From Litoribaculum gwangyangense (GTDB taxonomy: Bacteria; Bacteroidota; Bacteroidia; Flavobacteriales; Flavobacteriaceae), in NCBI RefSeq assembly GCF_039543505.1, contig NZ_BAABJW010000004.1:124001-188000 (forward strand): DNA of 64,000 nt, given 5' to 3'. Position 1 is the first letter of the stretch. The number at the start of each line of letters is the position of its first letter. The translations under genes and the position numbers were made by a program. Under the pieces are notes generated by a model that was not told where the DNA came from, made no database searches, and was given only the letters and a program-made list of their open reading frames with translations. Below, piece by piece: positions 18,501-27,074 of this stretch.

Positions 18501-18632
18501 GCAACAGGCGGATGGGAAAAAGAGTGGAAGTTTGTACCAGCAATTATTGTTTTAAAGTCTGGTGCTAATAATATAAGATTGGAAACTACAGGAGAGAGCG
18601 GACCTTTTATTGATGAATTATATATAGACTAA
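15585..18632 (+). CDS. GH2 beta-glycosidase (beta-galactosidase-like) with C-terminal accessory modules
   Basis: Exported GH2 lipoprotein (lipobox CVLTSC). An N-terminal jelly-roll (WTNLDLPHDWSFEKG, VWVNGNYLGKRPYGY) and an Ig-like domain lead into the TIM barrel, with IRPSHNPTPP, the acid/base E413 in WSLGNETH and the likely nucleophile E473 in ISTEAPHTW. After the usual DUF4982-type domain (VELFLNGKSLG) come two extra modules: a chitobiase C-terminal-like segment around residues 805-850 (LYTLDGKNPEIDG) and a CBM6/35-like beta-sandwich at about 875-1015 (GSGFVDFKGGEGSITWY...GPFIDELYID). GH2 covers galactosidase, glucuronidase and other activities, and the specificity is not certain. The C-terminal module probably tethers the enzyme to the glycan. 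Confidence 0.92.
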   Translation: MKTIYQFFVLILCVLTSCYNQEIASQANSKFNNEWLFILDEDKAEFSKEELDDSSWTNLDLPHDWSFEKGVRKGGDQGQGGGYHDGGIGWYRKYFNVEKESLSKTTYVNFDGVYMNSEVWVNGNYLGKRPYGYISFRYDISKYLKAGKNTIAVRVDNSLEPSARWYHPCGIYAGVSLIEKNQTHIKPNSVFITTPSIAQNKASVNVKLNVVNASDNLESKITILAPDGSVLTSATNGVEASKSETNLEVEVPKLWSPESPNLYKAVTQILNGEEVLDEKTTVFGFKTVEWKTETGFWLNGENIKLKGVCEHWEGGPVGGAWTKPMLRWKLELLKGMGINAIRPSHNPTPPMFYDICDEIGLLVMDEIFDGWHKKAPEDYGKQAFDEWWQADIKEWITRDRNHPSIFVWSLGNETHSDVAPELVSFGKNLDPTRLFTSGAGNPEDMDIQGVNGGSETKSFIENNKLTKPFISTEAPHTWQTRGYYRTQTWWRDNELPGTYELPNLTEKEIFFYEGLNPKDWKNRKQRYNSSYDNATVRVSARKYWEVMRDTPWHSGHFRWTGFDYYGEAGLVHGGLPFNLFMGGALDVAGFEKDLYYFYQSQWTQEPMIHMLPHWTHPRMEKGTLIPVWVYSNTDEVELFLNGKSLGKDKPGTVWNEMQCEWLVPYEEGTIEAVGYIDGKEVNRTSFSTAQQPSTLQNTVTKLDAEGDFRASYILTSEGMDANGNLNPYAENRVYYNIVGDVAKVSMENGNPIDPTSRTKADYRSMFFGKTRLFLEEGQNATEASVIVGSILGDKALYVSNEITIDVQSVFLIGNNTSNDFEILYTLDGKNPEIDGIAYTEPFKVEDGTNVKAIVKQNELIILTMEETFGENEGLFWGDEHSADMWIGRGVNISAEDATLTGSATKSNEAHRYKGSGFVDFKGGEGSITWYQENDGELGDYSIRFGYMHNNKDKTHPMKLFVNDEYIREIEFPATGGWEKEWKFVPAIIVLKSGANNIRLETTGESGPFIDELYID

Positions 18633-18659
18633 ACGCCCCATAAGGAATTATAATTTGAA

Positions 18660-18740
18660 ATGATAAAAGTACTTTTAATAATAGTTTTTCTTATAATTTT
18701 AAATGTGTTGTTAATTATGTTTTGTGTAAATAAAGACTAG
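18660..18740 (+). CDS. Possible 26-residue hydrophobic small protein
   Basis: A short frame begins with ATG at 18660 and ends with TAG three bases before the next start. It encodes a single hydrophobic stretch with a Lys at position 3 and a polar C-terminus (CVNKD), the pattern of a one-pass membrane microprotein. AT-rich DNA yields such frames by chance, and no clear ribosome-binding site is visible beyond AAGGAA, 13 bp upstream. This is a weak call. Confidence 0.2.
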   Translation: MIKVLLIIVFLIILNVLLIMFCVNKD

Positions 18741-18743
18741 TTT

Positions 18744-21700
18744 ATGATCTTTTTTAACTCTGGATTTACTAAATCAATGAAGGGAAAAATGTTTTTGTTT
18801 TTCTTCTTAATGGTATTAAGTGTTCAAGGACAAATTACAGTTAAAAATCTTGAGCAAGGTTTTAAAAACCCACCTAATCAGGCTAAAGCCAGAACCTGGT
18901 GGCATTGGATAAGTGGAAATGTATCTAAATCTGGAATTACCAAAGATTTAGAAGCGATGAAAGCTGTGGGTATTCAAGAAGCACAGTTGTTTAATGTACA
19001 TTTAGGTTTTCCTCAAGGACCAGTTAAATATTTAAGTGAAGATTGGCTCGATTTATTTGAATTCTCTGCAAAAGAGGCACAGCGATTGGGTTTAGAATTA
19101 GCATTTCATAATAGTGCAGGGTGGTCGTCTAGTGGTGGTCCTTGGGTTACTCAAGAACATGCGATACAAACAGTGGTGTTTAGTAAGTTAGAGTTGCAAG
19201 GCAATCAAATGTTTAAAGGTGAATTGCCTAAACCCAAAACCAAGTTCGACTATTATCAAGATATTGCCGTTTTGGCCTTTCCTAAGCCCAAAGCACTTGT
19301 TACAATTGATGGGTTAGATTATAAAAATCTATCGGAACGTATTCGTAACCACTTATTGCCAGATGATAAAGAAATATTGCTGGATGCCATTATTCAAAAA
19401 GAGGCAATAATAGATTTGACCTCGAAACTTACTGATGATGGAAGTTTAGAATGGAACGTTCCAAAGGGGGATTGGATTATACTAAGATTAGGACATACAC
19501 CAATTGGAACTACCAATAGACCGGCACCACCTGAAGCCAAAGGTTTAGAGGTAGATAAAATGAGTAAAAAAGCCTTGGATGCCTATTGGAAAGAAGGCGT
19601 GCAGCCCATTATTGATAAACTGGGCGATTTGATAGGAACTACAGTTAATAACTGCTTAATTGATAGTTATGAAGTAGAAACTACCAATTGGACCTCGGGT
19701 TTTGATGTTCAATTTGAAACCTTAAGAGGTTATGATTTAACACCTTATTTGCCAACGTTAGCAGGGTATTTTGTGGAGAGTGCTGAAGTTTCCGAACGTT
19801 TTTTATGGGATTTTAGAAGAACCATTGGCGATTTAATAGCAGAAAACTATTATGCTCATTTTGCTGAATTATGCCATAAAAACGGTATGAAATTTTCAGT
19901 GGAACCTTACTGGGGTCCTTTTGATAATATGCAGGTTGGTGCTACAGGCGATATAGTGATGTGTGAATTTTGGAGTGGTGGTTACCCGTTTTTTGATTCT
20001 TCCAAGTTCGTTTCGTCTATCGCTCATTTAAACGGGAGTGCCATTGTAGGTGCAGAGTCGTTTACAGGCATTGGTGGTTGGGATGAACATCCCGCCCAAT
20101 TAAAAACGATTGGGGATAGAGCTTGGGCAGAAGGTATTACTCGTTTTATTTTTCATACCTACGTGCATCAGCCATGGGATGTTGCTCCTGGCTTGGCGTT
20201 GAGTTACCACGGGACCGATTTTAACCGATTAAATACGTGGTGGTTTCAAAGTAAGCCTTACATGGATTACATTGCCCGTTCGCAGTTTCTATTACAACAA
20301 GGTACAAATGTGGCCGATGTTTTGGTATTTACTGGAGAATCTTCGCCCAATACCGCATTTTTATTCCCCGAAATTAAAACAATGGGGTATGATTACGATT
20401 TGATAGGTTCCAATAAACTTTCAGAGCTTTTTGTGAAAAATGGTGAAATATGCACACCAGTAGGAGGAAAGTATAAAGTTTTAGTGCTTCCAGAATCAGA
20501 TTGGATAACCCCGAAAACACTTAAAATTGTTGAAAGTTTGGTGAAATCAGGAGGCAGAGTTATTGGTAATAAACCCTTTAAATCACCAAGTCTTAATAAT
20601 TACCCGAGTTGTGATGATGAGGTCAAAATGATTGCTAATAAACTATGGGATAATAATGATATTCAACCCATTTCAATTAGTCAATATCTTCAAAATGAGA
20701 ATACACCAGATTTTACAATTGAAAATAATAATGGAGATGATATCAATTTTATTCATAGAAAAACGGAGGAAGCCGATATCTATTTTATTGCCAATGGTAA
20801 AAAGCAAAGTAAAAATTTAAGCTGTAATTTCAGAGTTTCTGGTAAACAACCCGAATTTTGGAACGCAGAAACAGGTTATATTAGTTATCCCGCTGTTTGG
20901 AAGAATAATGCCGAAGGCATTATAACATTACCTTTAAGTTTAGATGCAGAACAATCCATATTTGTTGTATTTCAAAAGGCATCAACTTCCCAAAATAATT
21001 TAGTTTCAGTAAAAGCTGAATTAGAGTATCCAAAACCAGAACCGCTTTCAAACTTAAAAATTATGAAGGCAGAATATGGTACATTTTTGCAAGAGGGTTT
21101 GGTGGATATAACCGATAAAGTCGCCAATGCTGTTGAAGATGGCAAACTAGATTTTCAAATTACAAGAGCTTTTTGCGATTGCGACCCCGCCATGGGTTAT
21201 AAAAAAGAGTTTAGATTGGCATATCAAATTGGAGATAAGACACATGAGCTTTATGCTGAAGAACGCGAGCATATCACTATTGATGCAGGTAATGAGAACC
21301 TAAGGGTATTAAAAGCCGTATTTGGAAAATTTAAACCCGAAACTAAAGGTGTGCCTAAATATTATCCCTTATTTGATGTTAAAGAGATTATTCAAAATAA
21401 GATTGATAACGAGCAGTTTGAAATACAAGTAAATGATGGGTTAATTGATAATCAACTTATTGAAGGAGATAAGCCTTCACTTCGGGTTACCTATGAAACC
21501 GATGGGGAAGCTTATACCGTTATGGTGCCAAAAGGTCAAATTTTAAAGCTTTCAAAAGATAATTCCAAACCACAATTGCTTTTAAACTCAGGAATACCAA
21601 AATTGGTAACACCTTACAATGGTGAGTTTAGTTACACGACAACATTAGGTAAAACTAAAACTGTAGTAGTAAAAAAAGTACCCAGACCAATAGAGCTTTC

Positions 21701-22265
21701 AGGTACTTGGGATGTTAATTTTGTTACACCTAACGGTAAAACAAAAAACACAAAATTTGATACCTTAAAATCTTGGTCAGAAGTTTCAGAAGAAGACATT
21801 CGTTATTTTTCAGGGACGGCTAGCTATACAAAAACTATTAATTTACCAAAAGAATTCTTCAAAGGAGAAAATAAAATAGAACTAGATTTAGGTAGTGTTG
21901 CTGTAATTGCAGAGGTCAATGTAAACGGTAATTATGTAGGTACCTTATGGAAGGCTCCTTTTAGAATAAACATTACAGACCATATAAAAAAAGGGGATAA
22001 TACCCTAGAAGTAAAAGTGACCAATTTATGGCCAAATAGGTTAATTGGCGATGAGAATTATACGTTAGATTATGACGTTAAAGGTGTTAGATTATCCACT
22101 TTGCCAGATTGGTTAATAAATAACAAAGAACGGCCATCTCAGAGGACTACTTTGCCGTCATGGAAACATTGGAGTCAAGATGATATCTTAAAAACCTCAG
22201 GGCTTTTAGGTCCTGTTAAAATTCAATTGTATAACAAAATAAAACTTAAAAATATTGAAAATTAA
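18744..22265 (+). CDS. GH106-type alpha-L-rhamnosidase family protein
   Basis: Large exported protein with a signal ending LSVQG; translation may start at the ATG at 18777 (MKGKMFLFFF) rather than 18744. The N-terminal sequence (KARTWWHWISGNVSKSGI, LEAMKAVGIQEAQLFNVH, AFHNSAGWSSSGGPW) is the hallmark of the GH106 superfamily TIM barrel. VEPYWGPFDN and VGAESFTG supply candidate catalytic acids. A domain around 780-1000 is a beta-rich insert. The last 170 residues form a jelly-roll (VAVIAEVNVNGNYVGTLWKAPFRI) that in this family completes the active site. GH106 enzymes release alpha-L-rhamnose from complex glycans such as rhamnogalacturonan. At about 1160 residues its length is normal. It overlaps the next gene by 11 bp. 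Confidence 0.88.
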   Translation: MIFFNSGFTKSMKGKMFLFFFLMVLSVQGQITVKNLEQGFKNPPNQAKARTWWHWISGNVSKSGITKDLEAMKAVGIQEAQLFNVHLGFPQGPVKYLSEDWLDLFEFSAKEAQRLGLELAFHNSAGWSSSGGPWVTQEHAIQTVVFSKLELQGNQMFKGELPKPKTKFDYYQDIAVLAFPKPKALVTIDGLDYKNLSERIRNHLLPDDKEILLDAIIQKEAIIDLTSKLTDDGSLEWNVPKGDWIILRLGHTPIGTTNRPAPPEAKGLEVDKMSKKALDAYWKEGVQPIIDKLGDLIGTTVNNCLIDSYEVETTNWTSGFDVQFETLRGYDLTPYLPTLAGYFVESAEVSERFLWDFRRTIGDLIAENYYAHFAELCHKNGMKFSVEPYWGPFDNMQVGATGDIVMCEFWSGGYPFFDSSKFVSSIAHLNGSAIVGAESFTGIGGWDEHPAQLKTIGDRAWAEGITRFIFHTYVHQPWDVAPGLALSYHGTDFNRLNTWWFQSKPYMDYIARSQFLLQQGTNVADVLVFTGESSPNTAFLFPEIKTMGYDYDLIGSNKLSELFVKNGEICTPVGGKYKVLVLPESDWITPKTLKIVESLVKSGGRVIGNKPFKSPSLNNYPSCDDEVKMIANKLWDNNDIQPISISQYLQNENTPDFTIENNNGDDINFIHRKTEEADIYFIANGKKQSKNLSCNFRVSGKQPEFWNAETGYISYPAVWKNNAEGIITLPLSLDAEQSIFVVFQKASTSQNNLVSVKAELEYPKPEPLSNLKIMKAEYGTFLQEGLVDITDKVANAVEDGKLDFQITRAFCDCDPAMGYKKEFRLAYQIGDKTHELYAEEREHITIDAGNENLRVLKAVFGKFKPETKGVPKYYPLFDVKEIIQNKIDNEQFEIQVNDGLIDNQLIEGDKPSLRVTYETDGEAYTVMVPKGQILKLSKDNSKPQLLLNSGIPKLVTPYNGEFSYTTTLGKTKTVVVKKVPRPIELSGTWDVNFVTPNGKTKNTKFDTLKSWSEVSEEDIRYFSGTASYTKTINLPKEFFKGENKIELDLGSVAVIAEVNVNGNYVGTLWKAPFRINITDHIKKGDNTLEVKVTNLWPNRLIGDENYTLDYDVKGVRLSTLPDWLINNKERPSQRTTLPSWKHWSQDDILKTSGLLGPVKIQLYNKIKLKNIEN

Positions 22266-23685
22266 ACTGTTTTATAAAACGCTCATGCTTTGTCTTTGTT
22301 TGTTAAGTTGTGCAACAAAAGCCAAAGAAACCAAAGCAACCCTGGAGGATAACGAAATGGTAGATTATTTTGCCGATAACGGTTTTGGAAATGCTGTAGC
22401 TGTAGTGCAACACCCAGCAGGAATTTATCATAATGGCATCACCTATGTGTGTTATCAGGGGCCTTTAGAAGACCCGTATGTGGCTTCATATAATCATAAT
22501 ACGAAACAATGGAAAGGGCCCTATAAAGCAGGTATAAGTGAAATGGGTAAAGACCCCAATCACAAAACAGATAACCATGGGAAACCCTCCATGCTGATAG
22601 ATGATGCGGGTTATATTCACATTACGTTTGGTGGTCATGGAGGTACAAAAAAGCTAGGAGAGAATCCTTTAGGAAATCATCATTATGGTAAAAACAAACA
22701 TGTAGTTTCTAAAAAACCACTAGATATTTCTGGTTGGGAGGAATTAGAAAACATTTCACCTTTTGGCACTTATAACCAATTTATTAAAATGGACAATGGG
22801 GATATTTATTTGTTTTACAGGCATGGTGCACACAGAAGCAATTGGGTATATCAAAAATCTACAGATAATGGACGAACATTTGAAGAGCCAGTTTCATTTT
22901 TGAAACATAAACGCAGAACGGATATGGCAGCCGAAGATTCTTGGTATCCATGGATTACAAAAGGGGATAACGGTGAACTACACATCGTTTTTGATTATCA
23001 TTTATGTAGTGATACAACACCGCAAACAAAAGGCTTAGGACATATTGCCAAGCGTTATGATATATATTACATAGTATTTAACACCAAAAATAATGCATGG
23101 AAAAATATAAAGGAAGAGCCGTTGGCAATACCTGTAACAAGAGAAGAAGCTGATGAAAAAGCCTTGGTTGCTAGAACACCAGGAAATTGGACATTTCAAG
23201 GTGTAGTTGATTTAGATCCTGATGGAAATCCACATTCAGGGATGACTATTGGCAAAGAGATTGAAGGCTCAAGGCGCAGTGCTTCAAAAAATATGCATCA
23301 TTTTAAATGGAATGGAACCGAATGGACACATTCAAAAAATGCTGGTCTTCCTAAAGGTAATGGCGATTTAGAAGCTAAATCATCTCAAGAAATTGATTTT
23401 TATATTGAATCTAGAGATGAAAATGATTTTGGTGAAGTCGCTAGATGGAGTAGTACAGATGGAGGAGAAACTTTTATTAAAGCAAAGGTTTTGCTCAAGA
23501 AGTCAAAAGCAAATTTTGCTATTTCTGCGCTAATTGAAAACCCACACCCAGATGCTAGACTAATTGTAGCAGAACATAAACCGGGGACAAATTATAAAAA
23601 TATGTACCTGTTGGGAGATACTGGTTCAGTGATGCGAATAAAAAAGGAAGCACAGGTGCTAAACAGGAGTAATAATATCGAATAA
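22255..23685 (+). CDS. BNR_4 beta-propeller lipoprotein (ulvan-lyase PL24/PL25- or GH145-like)
   Basis: A seven-bladed beta-propeller of the BNR_4 type. Key blocks are HNGITYVCYQG, DNHGKPSMLIDDAGYIHITFGGHG (residues about 105-128), YFYRHGAHRSNW-like GDIYLFYRHGAHRSNW, EDSWYPWITKGDNGELHIVFDYH and HSGMTIG. Characterised relatives with this fold include ulvan lyases (PL24, PL25) and the rhamnosidase family GH145, which use His and Tyr residues in the same blocks. I cannot decide between lyase and hydrolase by reading alone. The start is a TTG at 22255, overlapping the upstream stop; it yields a good lipoprotein signal (KIKLFYKTLMLCLCLLSC), while the ATG at 22285 would remove the positive n-region. 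Translational coupling with the GH106 gene is likely. Confidence 0.8.
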   Translation: MKIKLFYKTLMLCLCLLSCATKAKETKATLEDNEMVDYFADNGFGNAVAVVQHPAGIYHNGITYVCYQGPLEDPYVASYNHNTKQWKGPYKAGISEMGKDPNHKTDNHGKPSMLIDDAGYIHITFGGHGGTKKLGENPLGNHHYGKNKHVVSKKPLDISGWEELENISPFGTYNQFIKMDNGDIYLFYRHGAHRSNWVYQKSTDNGRTFEEPVSFLKHKRRTDMAAEDSWYPWITKGDNGELHIVFDYHLCSDTTPQTKGLGHIAKRYDIYYIVFNTKNNAWKNIKEEPLAIPVTREEADEKALVARTPGNWTFQGVVDLDPDGNPHSGMTIGKEIEGSRRSASKNMHHFKWNGTEWTHSKNAGLPKGNGDLEAKSSQEIDFYIESRDENDFGEVARWSSTDGGETFIKAKVLLKKSKANFAISALIENPHPDARLIVAEHKPGTNYKNMYLLGDTGSVMRIKKEAQVLNRSNNIE

Positions 23686-23724
23686 TATTTAACAATCAAC
23701 CATAAATCACATAAATTAAGGACC

Positions 23725-25068
23725 ATGAAAAGATTAAATAAAATAAGCTATTTAATAATACTAACAGCCATTTGCTTTTCCTGCGGAAACAAACCGAATA
23801 CAACTCAAGCTAAAATAGAAGAGGATAAAGTAGCAGAACAACAACCCAATATTGTGTTTATATTATCTGACGATCAATCATGGACAGACTATAGTTTTAT
23901 GGGTAATGAAACTATTGATACACCGCGATTAGACCAGTTTGCTTCCGAAAGTTTAACCTTTACGCAATCTTATGTGCCTACCCCATTATGTTCGCCATCC
24001 CTAGCAACAATTATTACAGGCTTATATCCGAAAGATCATGGCATTTTAGGAAATGATAAAGTTTACGAACGTGTGGAAGGCGATCGCAAAGCTAGCCAAA
24101 AAAATAGAGCGGAAGCTTATAAGCCTGTTATTTCGGCCTTTGAGAAGCAAACAACGCTTCCACATATGCTTAAAGAAAAGGGATACTTGTCTTTTCAAAC
24201 AGGAAAGTGGTGGCATGGTAACCACAAAATTGGTGGTTTTGATTATGGCATGACACATGGTGATTCAGAACGCGGTGGACGTCATGGGGATTTTGGACTA
24301 GATATTGGCCGACAAGGACTGGATACCATTAATAGTTACATAAATTTAGCATTAAAAGAAAAGAAACCATTCTTTTTATGGTATGCACCATTTTTACCGC
24401 ATCAACCTCACACACCACCACAGCGATTATTAGATAAATATTTACCAAAAGCACCTACCGAATATGTAGCAAAATATTGGGCGATGTGTGAATGGTTCGA
24501 TGAAACTTGCGGACAGTTATTTGATATGTTTGAAGAAAAAGGATTAACTGAAAATACCTTGTTTGTATATGTTTGTGATAATGGTTGGGTACAAGAACCT
24601 CATAAAAACACATATGTGAAAACCTCGAAAAGGGCACCTTACGATCTAGGAATTAGAACACCTATTATGTATAAATGGAAAGGTAAAATTGAACCTAGAA
24701 TGGATAATCAAACCATTTCAAGTAGTATCGATATGGTTCCTACTGTGTTAGATATTTTGGGTATTGAAAAACCAGAAAATCTTCCAGGAGTTAGTGTTTT
24801 AGATGAAGAAGCCTTAAAAGAACGAAAGGGTGTTTTTGGAGAAGTATATGCACATGATTTTGATACCATTGAAAATAGCATGTACTATAACATGGCTATT
24901 TTTCCTCCTTATAAAATTATCATTCCAGATCCTGAAAGAAAGAAAGGTGAAGTGGTGCAATTATTTAATATTAAAGAAGACCCCTTTGAGCAACGTAACA
25001 TAGCAGATGCTAATCCAGATATTGTTGCGGATTTAACAGCAAAAATTGTGGCATTCAGAGCGGAATAA
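23725..25068 (+). CDS. Sulfatase S1-like protein with altered maturation motif
   Basis: Lipoprotein (TAICFSC) with a clear alkaline-phosphatase-superfamily sulfatase core: NIVFILSDDQSWTDYSFMG, QTGKWWHGNHKIGG, FLWYAPFLPHQPH and YVCDNGWVQ with KRAPYDLGIRTP. The maturation motif reads PLCSPSLATIITG: Cys89 and Pro91 are present but the Arg expected at position 93 is Leu. That Arg is part of the C-x-P-x-R signature needed by formylglycine-generating enzyme and for active-site contacts, so the protein may be inactive, differently matured, or a member of a subgroup that tolerates the change. The later metal-ligand Asp-Asn pair (CDNGW) replaces the commoner DHG. Length of 447 residues is normal and there is no frame damage. 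Confidence 0.87.
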   Translation: MKRLNKISYLIILTAICFSCGNKPNTTQAKIEEDKVAEQQPNIVFILSDDQSWTDYSFMGNETIDTPRLDQFASESLTFTQSYVPTPLCSPSLATIITGLYPKDHGILGNDKVYERVEGDRKASQKNRAEAYKPVISAFEKQTTLPHMLKEKGYLSFQTGKWWHGNHKIGGFDYGMTHGDSERGGRHGDFGLDIGRQGLDTINSYINLALKEKKPFFLWYAPFLPHQPHTPPQRLLDKYLPKAPTEYVAKYWAMCEWFDETCGQLFDMFEEKGLTENTLFVYVCDNGWVQEPHKNTYVKTSKRAPYDLGIRTPIMYKWKGKIEPRMDNQTISSSIDMVPTVLDILGIEKPENLPGVSVLDEEALKERKGVFGEVYAHDFDTIENSMYYNMAIFPPYKIIIPDPERKKGEVVQLFNIKEDPFEQRNIADANPDIVADLTAKIVAFRAE

Positions 25069-25095
25069 ATCCAATAGTCACTAAAAAATATTCAG

Positions 25096-27018
25096 ATGAA
25101 AAGGAGGGATTTTATTCAGTTATCAACTATCACTGGTGTAGGATTATCATTGTCAGCCAAAAGTTTTTTAAGTTCGTGTGCTTCAGGAGTTAAAGAATTT
25201 CATTCATCTGAATATAGAACCTTGGTTTTTAATTTGTTGAAGGACTGGTGCGATGGTATGATAAAAACCCAAATCATAAAACCATCAGACCCAAAAATGC
25301 ATGGACTTTTGGATTGTCCTGCTTGCCAAACAGTACACGCTAGAATCATGGATGCGGTGTATCCATTTTTTTATATGGCAAAGGCTACAGGAGATAAAAA
25401 GTATCTAGAAGCTGGTATTTTGGTATTTGAATGGGGTGAAAATGTAACCCGAGATGATGGGGCTTGGACCAACGATTTAGACCCAAAATCATGGGATGGT
25501 ACCACCGTTTTTGGAGCTGTAGCCTTGGCTGAAACTTTGAAGTATCATGGTGATTTATTAGAGGAAAGCACTCGAGAACGATGGTATAAGCGTTTAGAAC
25601 AGGCTACTGAGTTTGTTTATAATAGATTTTATAAAGTAGATGCTTCTAATATTAATTATGGTGCAACAACTATTTATGCTTTGAATTTAATTGGGAAGTT
25701 GCTTAACAATACAAAATACATAAGTAGAGGTAAAGAATTAGCAACACAAGTAAAAAGCTTTTTTACAAAACCGAATGCGCTTTTATTTGGTGAGATACAA
25801 GGTAAGGATAAGAAAAAATTGAGTCCAAAAGGCTTATATGGTATCGATTTAGGCTACAATTTAGAGGAGTCTTTAAATAATCTAGTATTGTATGCTTTAG
25901 AAGAAAATGATGAGGAGTTATTACAACTCTTAAAAATATCTTTAGATGCGCATTTAGAGTTTATTTTACCTGATGGGGGTATTGACAATAGTTTCGGTAA
26001 TAGAATGTTTAAATGGACGTATTGGGGCAGTAGAACAAGCGATGGTATGCAGCCAGCATTTAGTTTTATGGCTAACCATAATCCGGCGCTAGGTACTGCA
26101 ACTTTTAAAAATACGGAGCTTTTAAAACAATGTACTCACAATGGCTTACTACATGGAGGGCCGCATTATGTATCTCATGGTATACAACCTTGTGTGCATC
26201 ATACCTTTGCCCACGCCAAACCATTAGCAACTTTACTTGACCACTGGGATAATTTGCCTAAAATAAATACTTTAACGCCTTTACCTAGAGCTATTGCCGA
26301 TGGAGAGCGGTATTTTAAAGAGTTAGATGTTTCACTGTTTAGCAAAGGAGATTGGAGAGGAACCATTTCGGCTTACGATTCTGTCTATAGCCCAACGAAA
26401 GATGTAAGGCAAGCCACAGGAGCTTCTCTTGGAATATTGTACCACAACAAAGTGGGGTTACTTTGTACAGCTAGTACGGCAGTTTATAAAATGTTGGAAG
26501 CTTATAATCAGCAACCACAACCTGGAGAAGATTTTGCGTTAACACCAAGAATAGAAACTTATGTCGATGCCATTTGGTACAACAATTTGTTTGATTTAGA
26601 AGCGACATTTACTTCAAAAGATGATACCAATAGCATTGAATACAATGCTAAGGTGCAACTAAAAAGCGAAGCTTTTGAGCCGGTAAATGAAACCGCTTCA
26701 AATTTTGATTTGAATTACAGTTGTTCAGAAGAAAAGCTAGAAATTACTGCAAATACTAAAGAAGATATAAATAGCCCCACCGCTTTTGTATTACCAATCG
26801 TATCTCCAACCGGAGAAAAAGTAATGCAAGTTTCAGAACATGAAGTTTCTATTGAAAAGCCAATCGGAACAGTAAAAATTACTTCAAGTTCAGTCATAAA
26901 AATAAAAGATACACCAAAAGAGAGACTATTCAATATGGTGCCAGGCGTAGAAGCAGTGCCATTAATTATGCCTTTTGAAGATAAAAATCAAGTTAAAATT
27001 ACTGTAGAAATTGTATAG
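25096..27018 (+). CDS. RR-signal lipoprotein, (alpha/alpha)-barrel-like protein of unassigned family
   Basis: The N-terminus MKRRDFIQLSTITGVGLSLSAKSFLSSC combines a twin-arginine-like pattern with a lipobox Cys, so export may be through Tat followed by lipidation. The body (residues 40-430) is helix-rich with tandem repeats typical of (alpha/alpha)6 barrels: MDAVYPFFYMAKATGDKKYLEA, DDGAWTNDLD, GATTIYALNLIGKLL, LPDGGIDNSFGNRMFKWTYWGSRTSDG, then HHTFAHAKPLA. The C-terminal 200 residues are beta-rich. This architecture fits heparinase-like lyases, GH154-type beta-glucuronidases, or the oligosaccharide dehydratase described in ulvan degradation. I favour an enzyme acting on non-reducing uronic acids, but the family assignment is a guess. 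It sits between two sulfatase genes on the same strand. Confidence 0.72.
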   Translation: MKRRDFIQLSTITGVGLSLSAKSFLSSCASGVKEFHSSEYRTLVFNLLKDWCDGMIKTQIIKPSDPKMHGLLDCPACQTVHARIMDAVYPFFYMAKATGDKKYLEAGILVFEWGENVTRDDGAWTNDLDPKSWDGTTVFGAVALAETLKYHGDLLEESTRERWYKRLEQATEFVYNRFYKVDASNINYGATTIYALNLIGKLLNNTKYISRGKELATQVKSFFTKPNALLFGEIQGKDKKKLSPKGLYGIDLGYNLEESLNNLVLYALEENDEELLQLLKISLDAHLEFILPDGGIDNSFGNRMFKWTYWGSRTSDGMQPAFSFMANHNPALGTATFKNTELLKQCTHNGLLHGGPHYVSHGIQPCVHHTFAHAKPLATLLDHWDNLPKINTLTPLPRAIADGERYFKELDVSLFSKGDWRGTISAYDSVYSPTKDVRQATGASLGILYHNKVGLLCTASTAVYKMLEAYNQQPQPGEDFALTPRIETYVDAIWYNNLFDLEATFTSKDDTNSIEYNAKVQLKSEAFEPVNETASNFDLNYSCSEEKLEITANTKEDINSPTAFVLPIVSPTGEKVMQVSEHEVSIEKPIGTVKITSSSVIKIKDTPKERLFNMVPGVEAVPLIMPFEDKNQVKITVEIV

Positions 27019-27074
27019 AAAAAGCGTTTTATACGCTTCAATCGTTTTATAAAAACATCGAATAAATTAAAATT

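Noticed and set aside
27024..27041. Small hairpin AAGCGT/ACGCTT after the RR lipoprotein gene
   Set aside because: A six-bp stem with no T run is too weak to call a terminator.
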